From NCBI RefSeq assembly GCF_014284155.1, contig NZ_JACOFZ010000002.1, forward strand, positions 406,711 to 470,710: a stretch of DNA of 64,000 nt, in the 5' to 3' direction. The notes below the pieces were generated by a model. It had not been told where the DNA came from. It saw only the letters and a program-made list of their open reading frames with translations, and did no database searches. This stretch comes from Affinundibacterium nitidum. Its GTDB lineage: Bacteria > Pseudomonadota > Gammaproteobacteria > Burkholderiales > Burkholderiaceae_D. The translations under genes were made by a program, and so were the position numbers. Of this stretch, positions 9,957 through 19,165 are shown piece after piece. Every line of letters begins with the position of its first letter. Position 1 is the stretch's first letter.

Positions 9957-11014
9957 TTGCCCAAACCACCCATTTTCTTATTGACCTGTTCTTTCGTGAG
10001 TTCGTTGAATGTGTCGGCAATGGCATTAGGCGTGATTGTGCGGTAATCATCCACGCTGTCCACTTGAACGCATCCTTCGTCATTGCGATAGAGCGCGTGG
10101 AAGCGAACATGATCTTCTTTGCCTTTATCCATCAGCAGATCAAACCACTTGAGCAACACATAATCATGCGTTGCTAGGATGATTTGCTGACCGTTGCGTG
10201 ATAGTTCCAGCAGAATCTCGACCAATAGCCTCATCAGCTTGGGGTTCAAGTTGGTTTCGGGTTCATCCCAAAACAGCGGACCACTGACTCCGGGCTGAAT
10301 CGCGCCGGTCTCTAGTAGCCGAGCGAGCATTCCCGCCTTGCGAAACCCTTCTGCCATGGAATTGGCGGAATATTCGGTATTTTCGGTTTTGAAGGTAACC
10401 TTGCCGCCGCCGTAGAAAACAAATCGTCCACCACAGACTTGTTCGATCTCCGCCATCGCCCATTTCGATTTTTCACGCAAATTTTCCGGGCGGATTTCCG
10501 GAAGATCGAGCAACAGGCAGACGTCTTGGTATGACTGGTCGAACGAAAGTCCGTACTTCTCGTAAAGGCTATTGAAACCTTTCATGAAAGACAGCACTTC
10601 TTTGGTCGGAATGAAAACGGCCTCGTTCTGAAATTTCTCATAATGAGTCCGACTCTGGATAGCAAGTGTCCTAGAGTTATTAAAGAATGTCGTCGAACAT
10701 TTCTGCCCTTGGAAAAAACGAGCAGTAAAATTGGCCTGCTCAGTCGCCCCTTGACGATGCAATTTACCGAGCTTGTCATCCAGTGGCATGAAAAGACGTA
10801 GTACTTTGGTAGTAAGTGCAGTTGCAAGCTCTTCGTCATTAAGATCCGACTTATTCTTGAACAGAGGAGCACCAGCACACAAAGCATAGGCCGCCTTTAG
10901 TACATGGGTTTTCCCTGTGCCGTTCTCGCCGACGATTATGTTAATCTTGGCAGAGAACGTGATGTCCAGCTTTTCAAAGCCGGTAAAATTGGTGAGTTCT
11001 AATTTTTCTAGCAT
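9953..11014 (-). CDS. RecF/SMC-like AAA ATPase embedded in the BREX operon
   Basis: 353-residue ABC/SMC-type ATPase of the AAA_21/AAA_15 type. Walker A GENGTGKT is at residues 29-36, a signature-like SANSMAEGFRKAGML lies in the C-terminal half, Walker B with D-loop GPLFWDEPETNLNP is near 244-257, and the H-switch is in ILATHDYVLL. It has no TOPRIM domain, so it is not an OLD nuclease by itself. It is placed between brxC and pglX, 13 bp after brxC, and overlaps the following nuclease-like gene by 4 bp. Pairs of such an ATPase with a nuclease recur in phage defence (for example Septu-, PARIS- and retron-type ATPase/effector pairs); the role here is inferred by that analogy. Confidence 0.85.
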   Translation of the reverse strand: MLEKLELTNFTGFEKLDITFSAKINIIVGENGTGKTHVLKAAYALCAGAPLFKNKSDLNDEELATALTTKVLRLFMPLDDKLGKLHRQGATEQANFTARFFQGQKCSTTFFNNSRTLAIQSRTHYEKFQNEAVFIPTKEVLSFMKGFNSLYEKYGLSFDQSYQDVCLLLDLPEIRPENLREKSKWAMAEIEQVCGGRFVFYGGGKVTFKTENTEYSANSMAEGFRKAGMLARLLETGAIQPGVSGPLFWDEPETNLNPKLMRLLVEILLELSRNGQQIILATHDYVLLKWFDLLMDKGKEDHVRFHALYRNDEGCVQVDSVDDYRTITPNAIADTFNELTKEQVNKKMGGLGK

Positions 11015-11027
11015 TGGAAATCTCTTC

Positions 11028-14000
11028 TCATACCTGTACGCGGTTGCCGGCCTGAATCTCTTTCAGCCAGGCTTCACGCTGTTGTTTGAGGTACTCGTCC
11101 AACTCAGCCTCGTTGGCCAACCAGGGCTTTGGATACCCGATCTTGATGGTGCGCGCTGGCACCAAGCGAGGCTCAGCAACGACAGACGTGGGCGCAGTTG
11201 CCTGTGGCTTACCGCCTTCCACTGGCGGAGTGGTGTCGTTGGGAATGTTCGGGGGCAGCGCAACGGGTTTTGGCTTGGCCAAGCCTTCCAGTTGCAACAA
11301 CAACTGTGGATAGCGTTCATCTTCAAAGTGACGTAACTGATCGCGGATCATGGCGATCCGTTTCTGACCTTGCAGCACTTGCCCCGCTTCGATAAAAGGC
11401 TTTGAAAGTCTGGCTTGGTCGTCTGGATTTATGGTGGCGTATTCGTCGGTGGCTTGAAGACGCAATCCAAGCTCATCCAGTCGGTTGGCTGCGGTTGCCT
11501 TTTCGCTGGCTAGTTGATTAGCGATACTCTGCTGCAACGCATCCAGTTGTGGCTTGGTTTGTTGCAGTCGATTGCCTTGCCATGGGCTTTTATCGACCAA
11601 CAGGGCCTGCACAATTTCAACTTCAGTCGCGGGAACGTAGGCGAAGTTATCCTCTTGTTCAGCAACGAGTTGGCGAGCTTGATCAAAAATAGCCTTTTGC
11701 GGGCTTTTCATGAAGCGGCGCAGCGGGTCAACCAGTTTTTCCTTGGTGTCCAGCAGTGCATCTTCTGCTCGGGCAAGATCGGTCAGGAACCAGTTGACGT
11801 TCTTCTCGGATACTTCTTTCAAAGTGACCAGAACGGCATCCAATACATTCAAGAATGGGTACAGGGCTTGTTGAGCGTTCAGCTCGACCAGCTCAATTTC
11901 CAGATCCTTGATGGCATCGATCGTCTCGCGAGCCAATGCCCGAGCCTCGTTACTAGCGGCAGGCTTGTCGAAGAAGTCGGCAAAGAATTCTTTGAGTGTG
12001 CGTACTTGTGAGGCCGTGAACTCCACCTGTGGCTCCAGGACCAGTGTGGCGTGAGCGTTGGTGTTGCGAAGGCTACGCTCCAGAGCCTCTGCCTCCAAGG
12101 TATTGCTGTCTTGACGGATCTCGACCTTGCCACGCGCACTGAGCAGGGCCAGGTTGCACAATATAGCCGCGTAGTACCAACCGTAGTTCTTGCGCTCGAA
12201 GCGCTCGATCAAGCTCTTGACCGTGGTACGCACGCCGCTTCGCGCATTGCTCTGAATGAAGGCGAGCAGTTCTTGCTCCGCCTCAGTCAGACTGGTGGCG
12301 TCGTTGGCCAGCAAACCGTCTTCGGCCATACGCAGATGCTTGCCCACATCTGCTTCATTGAACGGCAGATCGCGCAACATACGTAGATTCGGGTAAGTGA
12401 TCTGGATCAGATGATCGAAACCTTTGAGCACCCGTGTCTGACCATCCTCGCTATTGACATCAATATCTGCTGCGTTGATGATCAGTGCAGCCTTGCCAAG
12501 CAGCGCTTTCGCCCGCACTTGCAGGTCGCTTAGACGTTCCGTGTTCTGGAATCCTTTGGCGTCCAGAATTCGTTTGACTGCCTCTTGCTGCGTGTTGCTG
12601 TTCTGACGGATATATTTCTCCGTGCGCTTGTGCATGGTCAGGTCTTGCATGAAGCGTGCATCGGCAGGAAGCACCACACGCAACTCGTCCCGGCCCATGC
12701 TTTGCATGCGCTGCAGAGCAATGTTATCAAAGTTATCAGACAGCGGTGTAATGATATGAATCGCAAGTTCGTACTCCCGGCTCACTGCCCGCTCATCCAT
12801 TTTTCGGGTGTACGCATAGTCCTGGCCGTTACTGTGCCGGATCTTGCGCTGTTTGATCACACCGTCGAAGAGCAGCGTCTCCAGCTCCTTAATTATATCG
12901 GCTGTTTCGACATCCGTATTCTTAATCTCTTCTTCTACGTCCTTTTCCTCATCGGTCAGGTATTCGTATAGATCACCACTACGCTGAATGTAGGTCTGTT
13001 GCTCCAACAAATTCAGCGCCGCTTCCAGCTTTTTACGCTGGGCAGGAACGTCTTCGCCAAAGCGTTCCAACATCAGGACACTCAGATTGCGCAGTGTGGC
13101 CTTGAATTCTTTAACGTACTTGACCAAAAAAAGCGCCTTGAGAACGCGGATTGCATAGGGATCACCCAGGTTTCGCTCTGCCGTGTTGATAGCACTCTGT
13201 ATGCCACTTTTTAGTGCCCCACGAATGCCTTCGAACATGCGGTCGAACGTGGCTAATTGCCCAACTGGTTCGTTATCGATGGCAATGGCTACTTCGCGGA
13301 AAACGCCAAGCATGGAGCGTTCACCGACAGAGCTGGCCTTGCCTTCAAATCCGTTGTGGACAGAGATGCCACGAATGGCCGATTGAAACAGCGGGAACTG
13401 ATACGGTACAAAGGGGTAGGCATAAATGAAGTGATCTTCATCCCGGAAGTTTTGGTAAGCTTGGCCACCGTCAGCAAAGTCAAACAGGGTTTTGAAGTTG
13501 TTGACCTGTTGGGCGTAGGTTTCTTTTAAAAGCTTTGAGCCAATTTCGTTCTTAGTAAGCAGCCGTTTCTGGATCACCTCGGCGACATCTGCGCTTGTGA
13601 GCTTAAGACGATTGGCAAAACGCGCTTGAATTTTCGTGAAGTCATTGCTTTGCTGCTTGCTCAAGTCGCCCAGCACAGAATTCATATCCTCCTGCGCAGT
13701 AACAATAATCCACGCGCGTCCCTGACACTTCGTGGCCAAGCTCTCAGCTACGGTTTGCAGATTGGTCATAAGCTTGGTGTTCTCGGCTATGTACTGCCCA
13801 ACTTCATCAACAAAAAAATTGAGCCGGAAGTTTGCAGGTTTTTTATCCAGCCATGCTTTGACTTGATTGCCGAAGTCCTCTATCGAAACACTATACTGGC
13901 TTCGGTACTTGTCGAGAATTCCTTTCGTTAGTGCTGGATCTTCACCAGTTATTTCAGCATATGCCTTAGCAATATTGCCGGCTTCCAGCAAAGCTTGCTC

Positions 14001-14579
14001 ACGCCCTCGCTCCCAAGCTTTATTTGCATGACGTAGATATGCATCTTTGAACGCATCAAACTGGTTACGGCCGTCAAGATCTCGCTCAAATTGTGCGATG
14101 TACCCCTGCTTGCCGAAATATCCGCACATCTCATTGAACACTTTCACAAACACAGAAAGAAGGGCATCGACTTGTGTCTTACTAATAATGTCCGCTTTTT
14201 GATCAATGTTAAACAAAATGCTCTTAGATGGGATAGCGATCGCCCTTTTTAATGAGGCTCGAAGGAGCTCATCTCCCATTGGGATCTTGGCAAGAAAAAT
14301 TTCTAATGCTTGTTCCCCACCGACCTCACGGTTTTCAAGTAACACCGCAAGCATTTTCAGCAGATGTGATTTACCAGATCCAAAAAAGCCGGATACCCAT
14401 ACACCGTTCGCGCTGTGGTAATCGTTGTACGCATCAAGAAAGTGCTCTAACCGTTTAGCAACTTCATTTGTTAGTACATATTCACTCAATTCATTGTGTA
14501 AGCTTGATTCATCGTCAGCTTTAATCACACCCTCTATCGGGCGGCTCACAGGATTTAGAAATATACGATTAAGTTCCAA
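11028..14579 (-). CDS. brxC: BREX ATPase BrxC
   Basis: 1183-residue P-loop ATPase (DUF6079-type, the large BREX ATPase also called PglY-like). Walker A GFFGSGKS is at residues 64-71 in the typical N-terminal position following a short stretch; FFVDEVGQYI further on fits a Walker B region. The length matches type I BrxC. It is required for BREX defence and methylation and probably powers or regulates assembly of the complex. It begins 11 bp after the brxB stop and has a higher GC content by eye than brxA/brxB and brxL/pglZ, so the operon is compositionally mosaic. Confidence 0.95.
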   Translation of the reverse strand: MELNRIFLNPVSRPIEGVIKADDESSLHNELSEYVLTNEVAKRLEHFLDAYNDYHSANGVWVSGFFGSGKSHLLKMLAVLLENREVGGEQALEIFLAKIPMGDELLRASLKRAIAIPSKSILFNIDQKADIISKTQVDALLSVFVKVFNEMCGYFGKQGYIAQFERDLDGRNQFDAFKDAYLRHANKAWERGREQALLEAGNIAKAYAEITGEDPALTKGILDKYRSQYSVSIEDFGNQVKAWLDKKPANFRLNFFVDEVGQYIAENTKLMTNLQTVAESLATKCQGRAWIIVTAQEDMNSVLGDLSKQQSNDFTKIQARFANRLKLTSADVAEVIQKRLLTKNEIGSKLLKETYAQQVNNFKTLFDFADGGQAYQNFRDEDHFIYAYPFVPYQFPLFQSAIRGISVHNGFEGKASSVGERSMLGVFREVAIAIDNEPVGQLATFDRMFEGIRGALKSGIQSAINTAERNLGDPYAIRVLKALFLVKYVKEFKATLRNLSVLMLERFGEDVPAQRKKLEAALNLLEQQTYIQRSGDLYEYLTDEEKDVEEEIKNTDVETADIIKELETLLFDGVIKQRKIRHSNGQDYAYTRKMDERAVSREYELAIHIITPLSDNFDNIALQRMQSMGRDELRVVLPADARFMQDLTMHKRTEKYIRQNSNTQQEAVKRILDAKGFQNTERLSDLQVRAKALLGKAALIINAADIDVNSEDGQTRVLKGFDHLIQITYPNLRMLRDLPFNEADVGKHLRMAEDGLLANDATSLTEAEQELLAFIQSNARSGVRTTVKSLIERFERKNYGWYYAAILCNLALLSARGKVEIRQDSNTLEAEALERSLRNTNAHATLVLEPQVEFTASQVRTLKEFFADFFDKPAASNEARALARETIDAIKDLEIELVELNAQQALYPFLNVLDAVLVTLKEVSEKNVNWFLTDLARAEDALLDTKEKLVDPLRRFMKSPQKAIFDQARQLVAEQEDNFAYVPATEVEIVQALLVDKSPWQGNRLQQTKPQLDALQQSIANQLASEKATAANRLDELGLRLQATDEYATINPDDQARLSKPFIEAGQVLQGQKRIAMIRDQLRHFEDERYPQLLLQLEGLAKPKPVALPPNIPNDTTPPVEGGKPQATAPTSVVAEPRLVPARTIKIGYPKPWLANEAELDEYLKQQREAWLKEIQAGNRVQV

Positions 14580-14590
14580 CTTTTTTCCTC

Positions 14591-15256
14591 TCAGATCTGA
14601 GTGTCAAATATGTTAAATGCTCGATAATATTTGTCATCGTGAAGCATACCAAAAAGCTCAAGCGAAGCACCCTGCTCTAGCGAGTAGCGATACTCCCCTG
14701 GAAAAAACATCACAGTAGGTTTTTCTTTGGCTGTGCTTTGCAAATTATTGAGTACATTATGCGAACGGATGTATGGAAAAACCTCCCCGATCCCAGATAA
14801 AAAAAACACGTCATATTCAGTCTGATCGATGCGTTCTCTGATCGCGGGAATTAAATAATCCTCAATGCTCAGAACATTTTGTAGCAACTCGAGAAGACTA
14901 TCTTTCTCATTTTCAGTTTCGATGGACAGTATTTCGTCCCACAAATTTGTGTCTGGACTACTACCTTCTCGAGCCTTTAGGAGGTCTACACACAAATCAT
15001 AGAGGTTGATTTCCAAAACCTTGACTCCCCGCCCCCCCAAGCAATCAATTGCGCCACTGGCAAGGGTAGTAGTGAGCTGCTGTATTATCCTCTGCATTTC
15101 AAACGTTTCTGATGCTTTGAACTCGCAAATATAAAATGGCAAATCGTTGTTCAGTCCTCGCATCTGAAGAAACCTTTGGCTGCTTATCACTTTAACTAAG
15201 TGATCAAAACGAACCGAGATCTGCTGCTGGCTTATTTTTTTATTCATGCTAACCAT
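14591..15256 (-). CDS. brxB: BREX protein BrxB (DUF1788)
   Basis: 221-residue DUF1788 protein, a conserved small BREX subunit of unknown biochemical activity. Family-like features seen are the N-terminal RFDHLVKVISSQRFL segment and the C-terminal TVMFFPGEYR segment. The first ATG is at 15256 and overlaps the end of brxA by 13 bp; an ATG three codons later (15247) is an alternative start. It sits between brxA and brxC as in all type I BREX operons. Confidence 0.93.
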   Translation of the reverse strand: MVSMNKKISQQQISVRFDHLVKVISSQRFLQMRGLNNDLPFYICEFKASETFEMQRIIQQLTTTLASGAIDCLGGRGVKVLEINLYDLCVDLLKAREGSSPDTNLWDEILSIETENEKDSLLELLQNVLSIEDYLIPAIRERIDQTEYDVFFLSGIGEVFPYIRSHNVLNNLQSTAKEKPTVMFFPGEYRYSLEQGASLELFGMLHDDKYYRAFNIFDTQI

Positions 15257-15861
15257 CGCTGAATATCGTTGTCGGTTGCAGGAAATACTTGAAGATCACT
15301 AATGTCATTCCGCGACAACACTTGCGCTAATCTGGGGCTTACCATCGCTGCTTGAATATGCAGATTGTCATCAACCAAATTTGCCTCCCGCAACATTCTG
15401 AACAAATTTTGTCGCAATTTTTTACTCGTCGAGGGAGCAATGCTATCAAGCTCCTCATGCCACAGAGACTTCGAATTCAGAAACGCGTCAAAATCACTAA
15501 GTGGCAAGTGTCGCCTCAAAACCAAATAATGCTCGCGCACTACTTCAGTTGCAAAGTCACGGATAAAGGAGTAACGCCTACAAACCGCAACCCAAAGTAA
15601 GTATCCTAGATCGCGAAAGTTGAGATAAACAAGCTCTTCGAGCTCTTCCTGAGTCAAAAATTCGAGCCGAGCGACGACCTCCTTGCTTATGCGCAGTGAA
15701 GCTGTAGACGTTCTAACTTGAAGTAAATTCTTTTCGCGAACCATGTCCCTGACTTTTTTCCAATCACCCAAGTCTAGATAAATTTCAACAATACTCGGAG
15801 TCTCAGCGATGAAAAGACCACCTGTCGTAAATGACAGCCGATAACGTTGATCATTGGCCAT
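15244..15861 (-). CDS. brxA: BREX protein BrxA (DUF1819)
   Basis: DUF1819 protein of about 205 residues; the family member that has been studied is a small helical DNA-binding protein. The frame is open up to 15891, but the ATG at 15861 is preceded by a GAGGG ribosome site at good spacing and gives the usual N-terminus (MANDQRYRLSFTTGGL). The start lies within the last codons of the HTH gene, so the two are translationally coupled. BrxA is followed by brxB with a 13-bp overlap. Confidence 0.92.
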   Translation of the reverse strand: MANDQRYRLSFTTGGLFIAETPSIVEIYLDLGDWKKVRDMVREKNLLQVRTSTASLRISKEVVARLEFLTQEELEELVYLNFRDLGYLLWVAVCRRYSFIRDFATEVVREHYLVLRRHLPLSDFDAFLNSKSLWHEELDSIAPSTSKKLRQNLFRMLREANLVDDNLHIQAAMVSPRLAQVLSRNDISDLQVFPATDNDIQRWLA

Positions 15862-16069
15862 TTTCATCGCCCTCGGACGCGTCATCGCCATGAATAATTT
15901 GTTGCTTTATCCAAGCGTCAATGTCAACGAGCGAAAATCGCCAGCTTCCTCCCACTTTGAAGGCTGGTATTTGTTTCGCGGCCGCTAACCGATAAATTGT
16001 GCGCTCCGTAACTTTTAAGTAGTCTGCGACTTGCTTTATGGTCAAAATCGCATTTTCATTCACACTCAT
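15851..16069 (-). CDS. Small excisionase/MerR-like helix-turn-helix protein at head of BREX operon
   Basis: 72-residue HTH_17-type DNA-binding protein. The order ILTIKQVADYLKVTERTIYRL, then IPAFKVGGSWRF and a terminal IDAWI is the standard excisionase-like winged-helix pattern. It is the first gene of the operon and its 3' end overlaps the brxA start. It could regulate the BREX promoter, acting in place of or together with a WYL-type BrxR. It could also be a relic of a mobile element, but the tight overlap with brxA argues for a functional operon gene. Confidence 0.8.
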   Translation of the reverse strand: MSVNENAILTIKQVADYLKVTERTIYRLAAAKQIPAFKVGGSWRFSLVDIDAWIKQQIIHGDDASEGDENGQ

Positions 16070-16103
16070 AGCCGCAACTTGGGAAAATTAGACAAGAAAC
16101 GTC

Positions 16104-16132
16104 ATAATAGTGTAAATTTTTCAAATCACCAA
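16104..16132 (-). promoter_or_regulatory. Likely BREX operon promoter
   Basis: Read on the minus strand there is TTGGTG (16127-16132), a 17-bp spacer and TATTAT (16104-16109), 34 bp before the ATG of the HTH gene. This is the only sigma70-like pair I found close to the start. The rest of 16070-16457 contains no credible gene. Confidence 0.4.
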
Positions 16133-16457
16133 CCTCGCCCACTAAGCACTTAATGTAAGCGACTAATAATTTTCACGCCAATCTTATCGTCCAGACCGAT
16201 CGATAAATTTTGCCGTGGACCTTAACATTTTTCTCAAACCAAACATCAGCTACCTTGGCTCGAAAAGTCTGAGTTTTTCTATACCGGCAAAGCATCTTTA
16301 CCAAAGAGCCTCACCAAATCAAGTCCAGCATTTGGAAATTGATAAGCCACAGCAAGTCGATTTTTAACAAATGAAGCCTGCTCGCTTCTAGCCCTATTTC
16401 AACCCAAGACTTTCTTGGCCGAGGATATTCAACCATTACTACAGATCGCCTTGAAGC

Positions 16458-17216
16458 TTAGTCCTCCCACCGTTTATGGAGCGTACGAATAAATGCATCC
16501 GATCGAAGGGAGCTACCATCTGGTCCAATCAAAGAGACGGAGCCAACTGGCAATCCAAAAACTCGTTCAATTTCTCGCTTAATATGACCAATTCGAGCAT
16601 CGCTTCGTGCGGCTCTATATCTAGCGTTTTGAGTTGTTTTAGAACTGATCGTTTTCTTAGATTGATTAGGTGCCGAAACAATAAATCGAAAATCATCCTC
16701 TTCGGAGAATTCATTACTTTCGACCAATAAGCCGTCAGGATCAGTAAAAAATTCGTCTCCAACAGCGGATGTTTCCAAATCACTTTCAACATTAAACTGA
16801 CTCTTTTCAACAGCCAATGAATACCAATTCATCATATCCTCAGGCTCCCAAAGCATACCCTCTTCGAGATGAAAGGCTTTCAATCCTTCCGATGGATACA
16901 TATAGTCACTGAATCTAGACTGTATTCCTACAATTCGCTCAAATCTAACTTTCAGGAATTCTAAAACCCCAGGATTGCTCGGAATAATCAAGAACTCAGA
17001 GCTAGAATACTCCCCAAAATTTACACTTGCTCCACCGCACAAATAGACAGTAGACACCGCGCCTTTGTGGGAAAGTGCATACTCTGTCAAAGCCTTCGAG
17101 ACGATTTCATAGAACGTGACTCCACTTTTTTCGATGCTCTCAACATTCACTTCAATCGTTGGTGACGATATTCTTCCTTCTACAAAATTCAAATCTAGAA
17201 CTGAACGCTTTAACAT
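16458..17216 (-). CDS. Hypothetical protein, unrecognised
   Basis: 252-residue acidic protein I do not recognise. No membrane segment or signal peptide is seen. It has an acidic middle (about 165-190) and a basic segment RYRAARSDARIGHIKREIERVFGLP near 200-225 that could bind nucleic acid, followed by a short conserved-looking PVGSVSLIGPDGSSLR segment. The start at 17216 has no strong ribosome site apart from the AT-rich GAGGAGT just upstream (complement of 17220-17226). It lies between the BREX operon and the WYL remnant, in the same direction, and may be regulatory or accessory to the island. Confidence 0.6.
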   Translation of the reverse strand: MLKRSVLDLNFVEGRISSPTIEVNVESIEKSGVTFYEIVSKALTEYALSHKGAVSTVYLCGGASVNFGEYSSSEFLIIPSNPGVLEFLKVRFERIVGIQSRFSDYMYPSEGLKAFHLEEGMLWEPEDMMNWYSLAVEKSQFNVESDLETSAVGDEFFTDPDGLLVESNEFSEEDDFRFIVSAPNQSKKTISSKTTQNARYRAARSDARIGHIKREIERVFGLPVGSVSLIGPDGSSLRSDAFIRTLHKRWED

Positions 17217-17346
17217 TTACTACTCCTCAAATAGGTCAATTCATTTTCTCAATTCGAAAAAATCAATATTTATACTGATTACTGAATTCAAGTTATGCTT
17301 CAAGAATTCAAACAATATTCATTTAAACATTTCAGCCGTCTTCGAT

Positions 17347-17724
17347 TCATGTCAACGGAGAATTCTCCATAACTAAAGTACTCTGCTGAATCACAAAATC
17401 TTTAATGCTTTGAGGGGAAATGACATTATCATCTGCCCCAAACCCCAACAACCACCAACGAAACCGCCGGGTATCAAGAACCTTAGCTGTCACTTCCAAA
17501 GTCGCATCATCGATCTCGCGAACATCTTGGTGGTTCGACAAAGGGGTTTCTTTCAAATGAAATCCCACTCCGTTATAGAAGCGCAGCACCACCTCAATCT
17601 CTGGCGCATCGCCACTAAATCCAAATGCGCCGCCAGCGATGTAAGTGTCGAGGTCGAAATCCTTGGGCTTGTTAGTTTTGGTGGGAAGCCTCTGCTTGCG
17701 CCGTTGAACCACAATCAAAACCAA
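17347..17724 (-). pseudogene. Truncated WYL regulator (C-terminal fragment)
   Basis: The frame encodes about 105 residues closely similar to the C-terminus of the intact WYL protein at 19166-20164: both share FDLD-YIA-GAFGFSGDAPEI, VVLRFYNG-GFHLKETPLS and RFRWWLLGFGAD. The match begins near residue 15 of this frame at PTKT; the N-terminal HTH and most of the WYL domain are missing. The most likely reading is a remnant left after duplication or recombination of the WYL gene. A short independently expressed protein is less likely. Confidence 0.75.
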
Positions 17725-17726
17725 AG

Positions 17727-18167
17727 CTACTTTGAAAAAGGTGAACCTAACTTTCCTTTTTCAGCGGCCTTTTGTGCGTTCTCATAAAAAGGAAAGTCTT
17801 TTTCATCTGTATTCCCCATCGTGCCAATAAACTTAAGGCGCTTACTTTCAACCCATCCAGACACTTCTTTCTTGTTTTGATTTTTAGGGACAAAAACGAC
17901 ATAACTCCATTCACCAAACTGCTCGTGGGCAACCAATAAATCCCCGGGGATAACAAATAGATTATCGATGCGACAGTTCAAATTGGGGGCTGCATGAAAG
18001 TACAGTCGCCCACTACCCGCCACGTTATAGCCTAGTGCGGGGAACAGACTCATGGTTTCTTTTTCTGGTGGTTCACCACACTGCTTGCCAGGTACAGCTG
18101 CTTGTGACACTGAACAAATCATGACGGCAAACGCCATTCCTACAAACTTCATTGCAAGCAAACTCAC
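17727..18167 (-). CDS. Exported SH3-like hypothetical protein
   Basis: 146 residues with an N-terminal signal peptide (hydrophobic FVGMAFAVMICSVSQA, cleavage likely after QA), so a periplasmic protein. Residues 45-115 look like a bacterial SH3 variant: a LYFHAAPN segment, a GDLLVAHEQFGEWSYV segment and VSGWVESKRLKF are characteristic strands. The start is a GTG at 18167 with AAGGAAT about 7 bases upstream; an ATG five codons later is possible. The stop is 3 bp from the WYL fragment. Confidence 0.65.
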   Translation of the reverse strand: MSLLAMKFVGMAFAVMICSVSQAAVPGKQCGEPPEKETMSLFPALGYNVAGSGRLYFHAAPNLNCRIDNLFVIPGDLLVAHEQFGEWSYVVFVPKNQNKKEVSGWVESKRLKFIGTMGNTDEKDFPFYENAQKAAEKGKLGSPFSK

Positions 18168-18337
18168 GTTAAATTCCTTATTTCAAATTACTTATTTAGG
18201 CATCCTGCCAAAGCCCCGCCCCAGCGATACTCCGCGACAATCCTGTTATAAACGAAGATAAGCGAAAAAATTCGTTCAAAATCAGCTACTCTGTTAAAGC
18301 GGGATCGCTGAACGTCAGCCGAAATGTACTCGACCAA

Positions 18338-19060
18338 TTAATTTTGAAGGTTAGTTTGGATAAACTTACCTTTGACCAATGTCATCTCATCAAACAAGCC
18401 TTGCGATCCAACTGGAAGAATCACGCTATTGTCACTTAGTTGAACCTTAAACTGGCCATAGAACCTGCCAAGCAATGTCCAATTTTCTTGCCTTCCCTCA
18501 TCAGCGACGCTACCTGGCGGATGGTATTTAATTACATTTACGTCGATCCCATATTCGGAACCTCCAAGAACGAAAACTAGTTCCGGATTGCCGTCGCCAT
18601 CAAAATCATGCTGGGCGGCCTGAACATAACAACCCTTAACGATCCCAACGTCTTCATCAAAGCAATTGCTGTTTACACTCAGTTCGACTGGTAGCTGAAT
18701 CGCGAACTTGCTGAATCTCGCGATCACTTGTACCTCACCAGTTTGAACTGCCGATCGAATTTCCAGTTCACCAGGAACGATTGCGCCCTTTAAATCCGGT
18801 TTGAAAACCAGAGACTCGAATGAGGATTTACCCCACACCCATGAATGAGTCAAAGGGACTTTTTTATTGTCTTTAATAATCTCAATGAAGTGTTCTTCAA
18901 CCGGTTTAGCCGACTGACTTTTCTCGATTTCCACAGCAGCTTGTGAAGCCTTGTTTTCTGCAATCACATCCTTATTTACCGGCGTACGAAATGAATATCC
19001 CACAAATCCTGCACCCAAGACCAACGCTGCAATTCCTGCACCTAAAGCAATTTTCTTCAT
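18338..19060 (-). CDS. Membrane-anchored hypothetical protein with FG-GAP-like loop
   Basis: 240 residues. One N-terminal hydrophobic helix (residues 4-24) without a clear cleavage site suggests an inner-membrane anchor with the rest in the periplasm. The middle contains AAQHDFDGDGNPELVFVLGG, a calcium-binding-like D-x-D-G-D-G-x-x-E loop common to FG-GAP/VCBS-type proteins. No enzymatic motif is seen. It lies between the SH3-like gene and the WYL regulator, all on the minus strand. Confidence 0.6.
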   Translation of the reverse strand: MKKIALGAGIAALVLGAGFVGYSFRTPVNKDVIAENKASQAAVEIEKSQSAKPVEEHFIEIIKDNKKVPLTHSWVWGKSSFESLVFKPDLKGAIVPGELEIRSAVQTGEVQVIARFSKFAIQLPVELSVNSNCFDEDVGIVKGCYVQAAQHDFDGDGNPELVFVLGGSEYGIDVNVIKYHPPGSVADEGRQENWTLLGRFYGQFKVQLSDNSVILPVGSQGLFDEMTLVKGKFIQTNLQN

Positions 19061-19165
19061 TTTTTCAAAGTTAAGTAAATTAAAAAAGAGTTTCCAACAC
19101 TTACCGAATCAAAGCTTTAACTATTTATCTCCTTACAAAAAGTACGAATTACTTCAACCTGATTT

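Noticed and set aside
9953-11014. ATPase as an OLD-family nuclease or AriA of PARIS
   Set aside because: No TOPRIM domain follows and the partner has PD-(D/E)XK rather than TOPRIM features.
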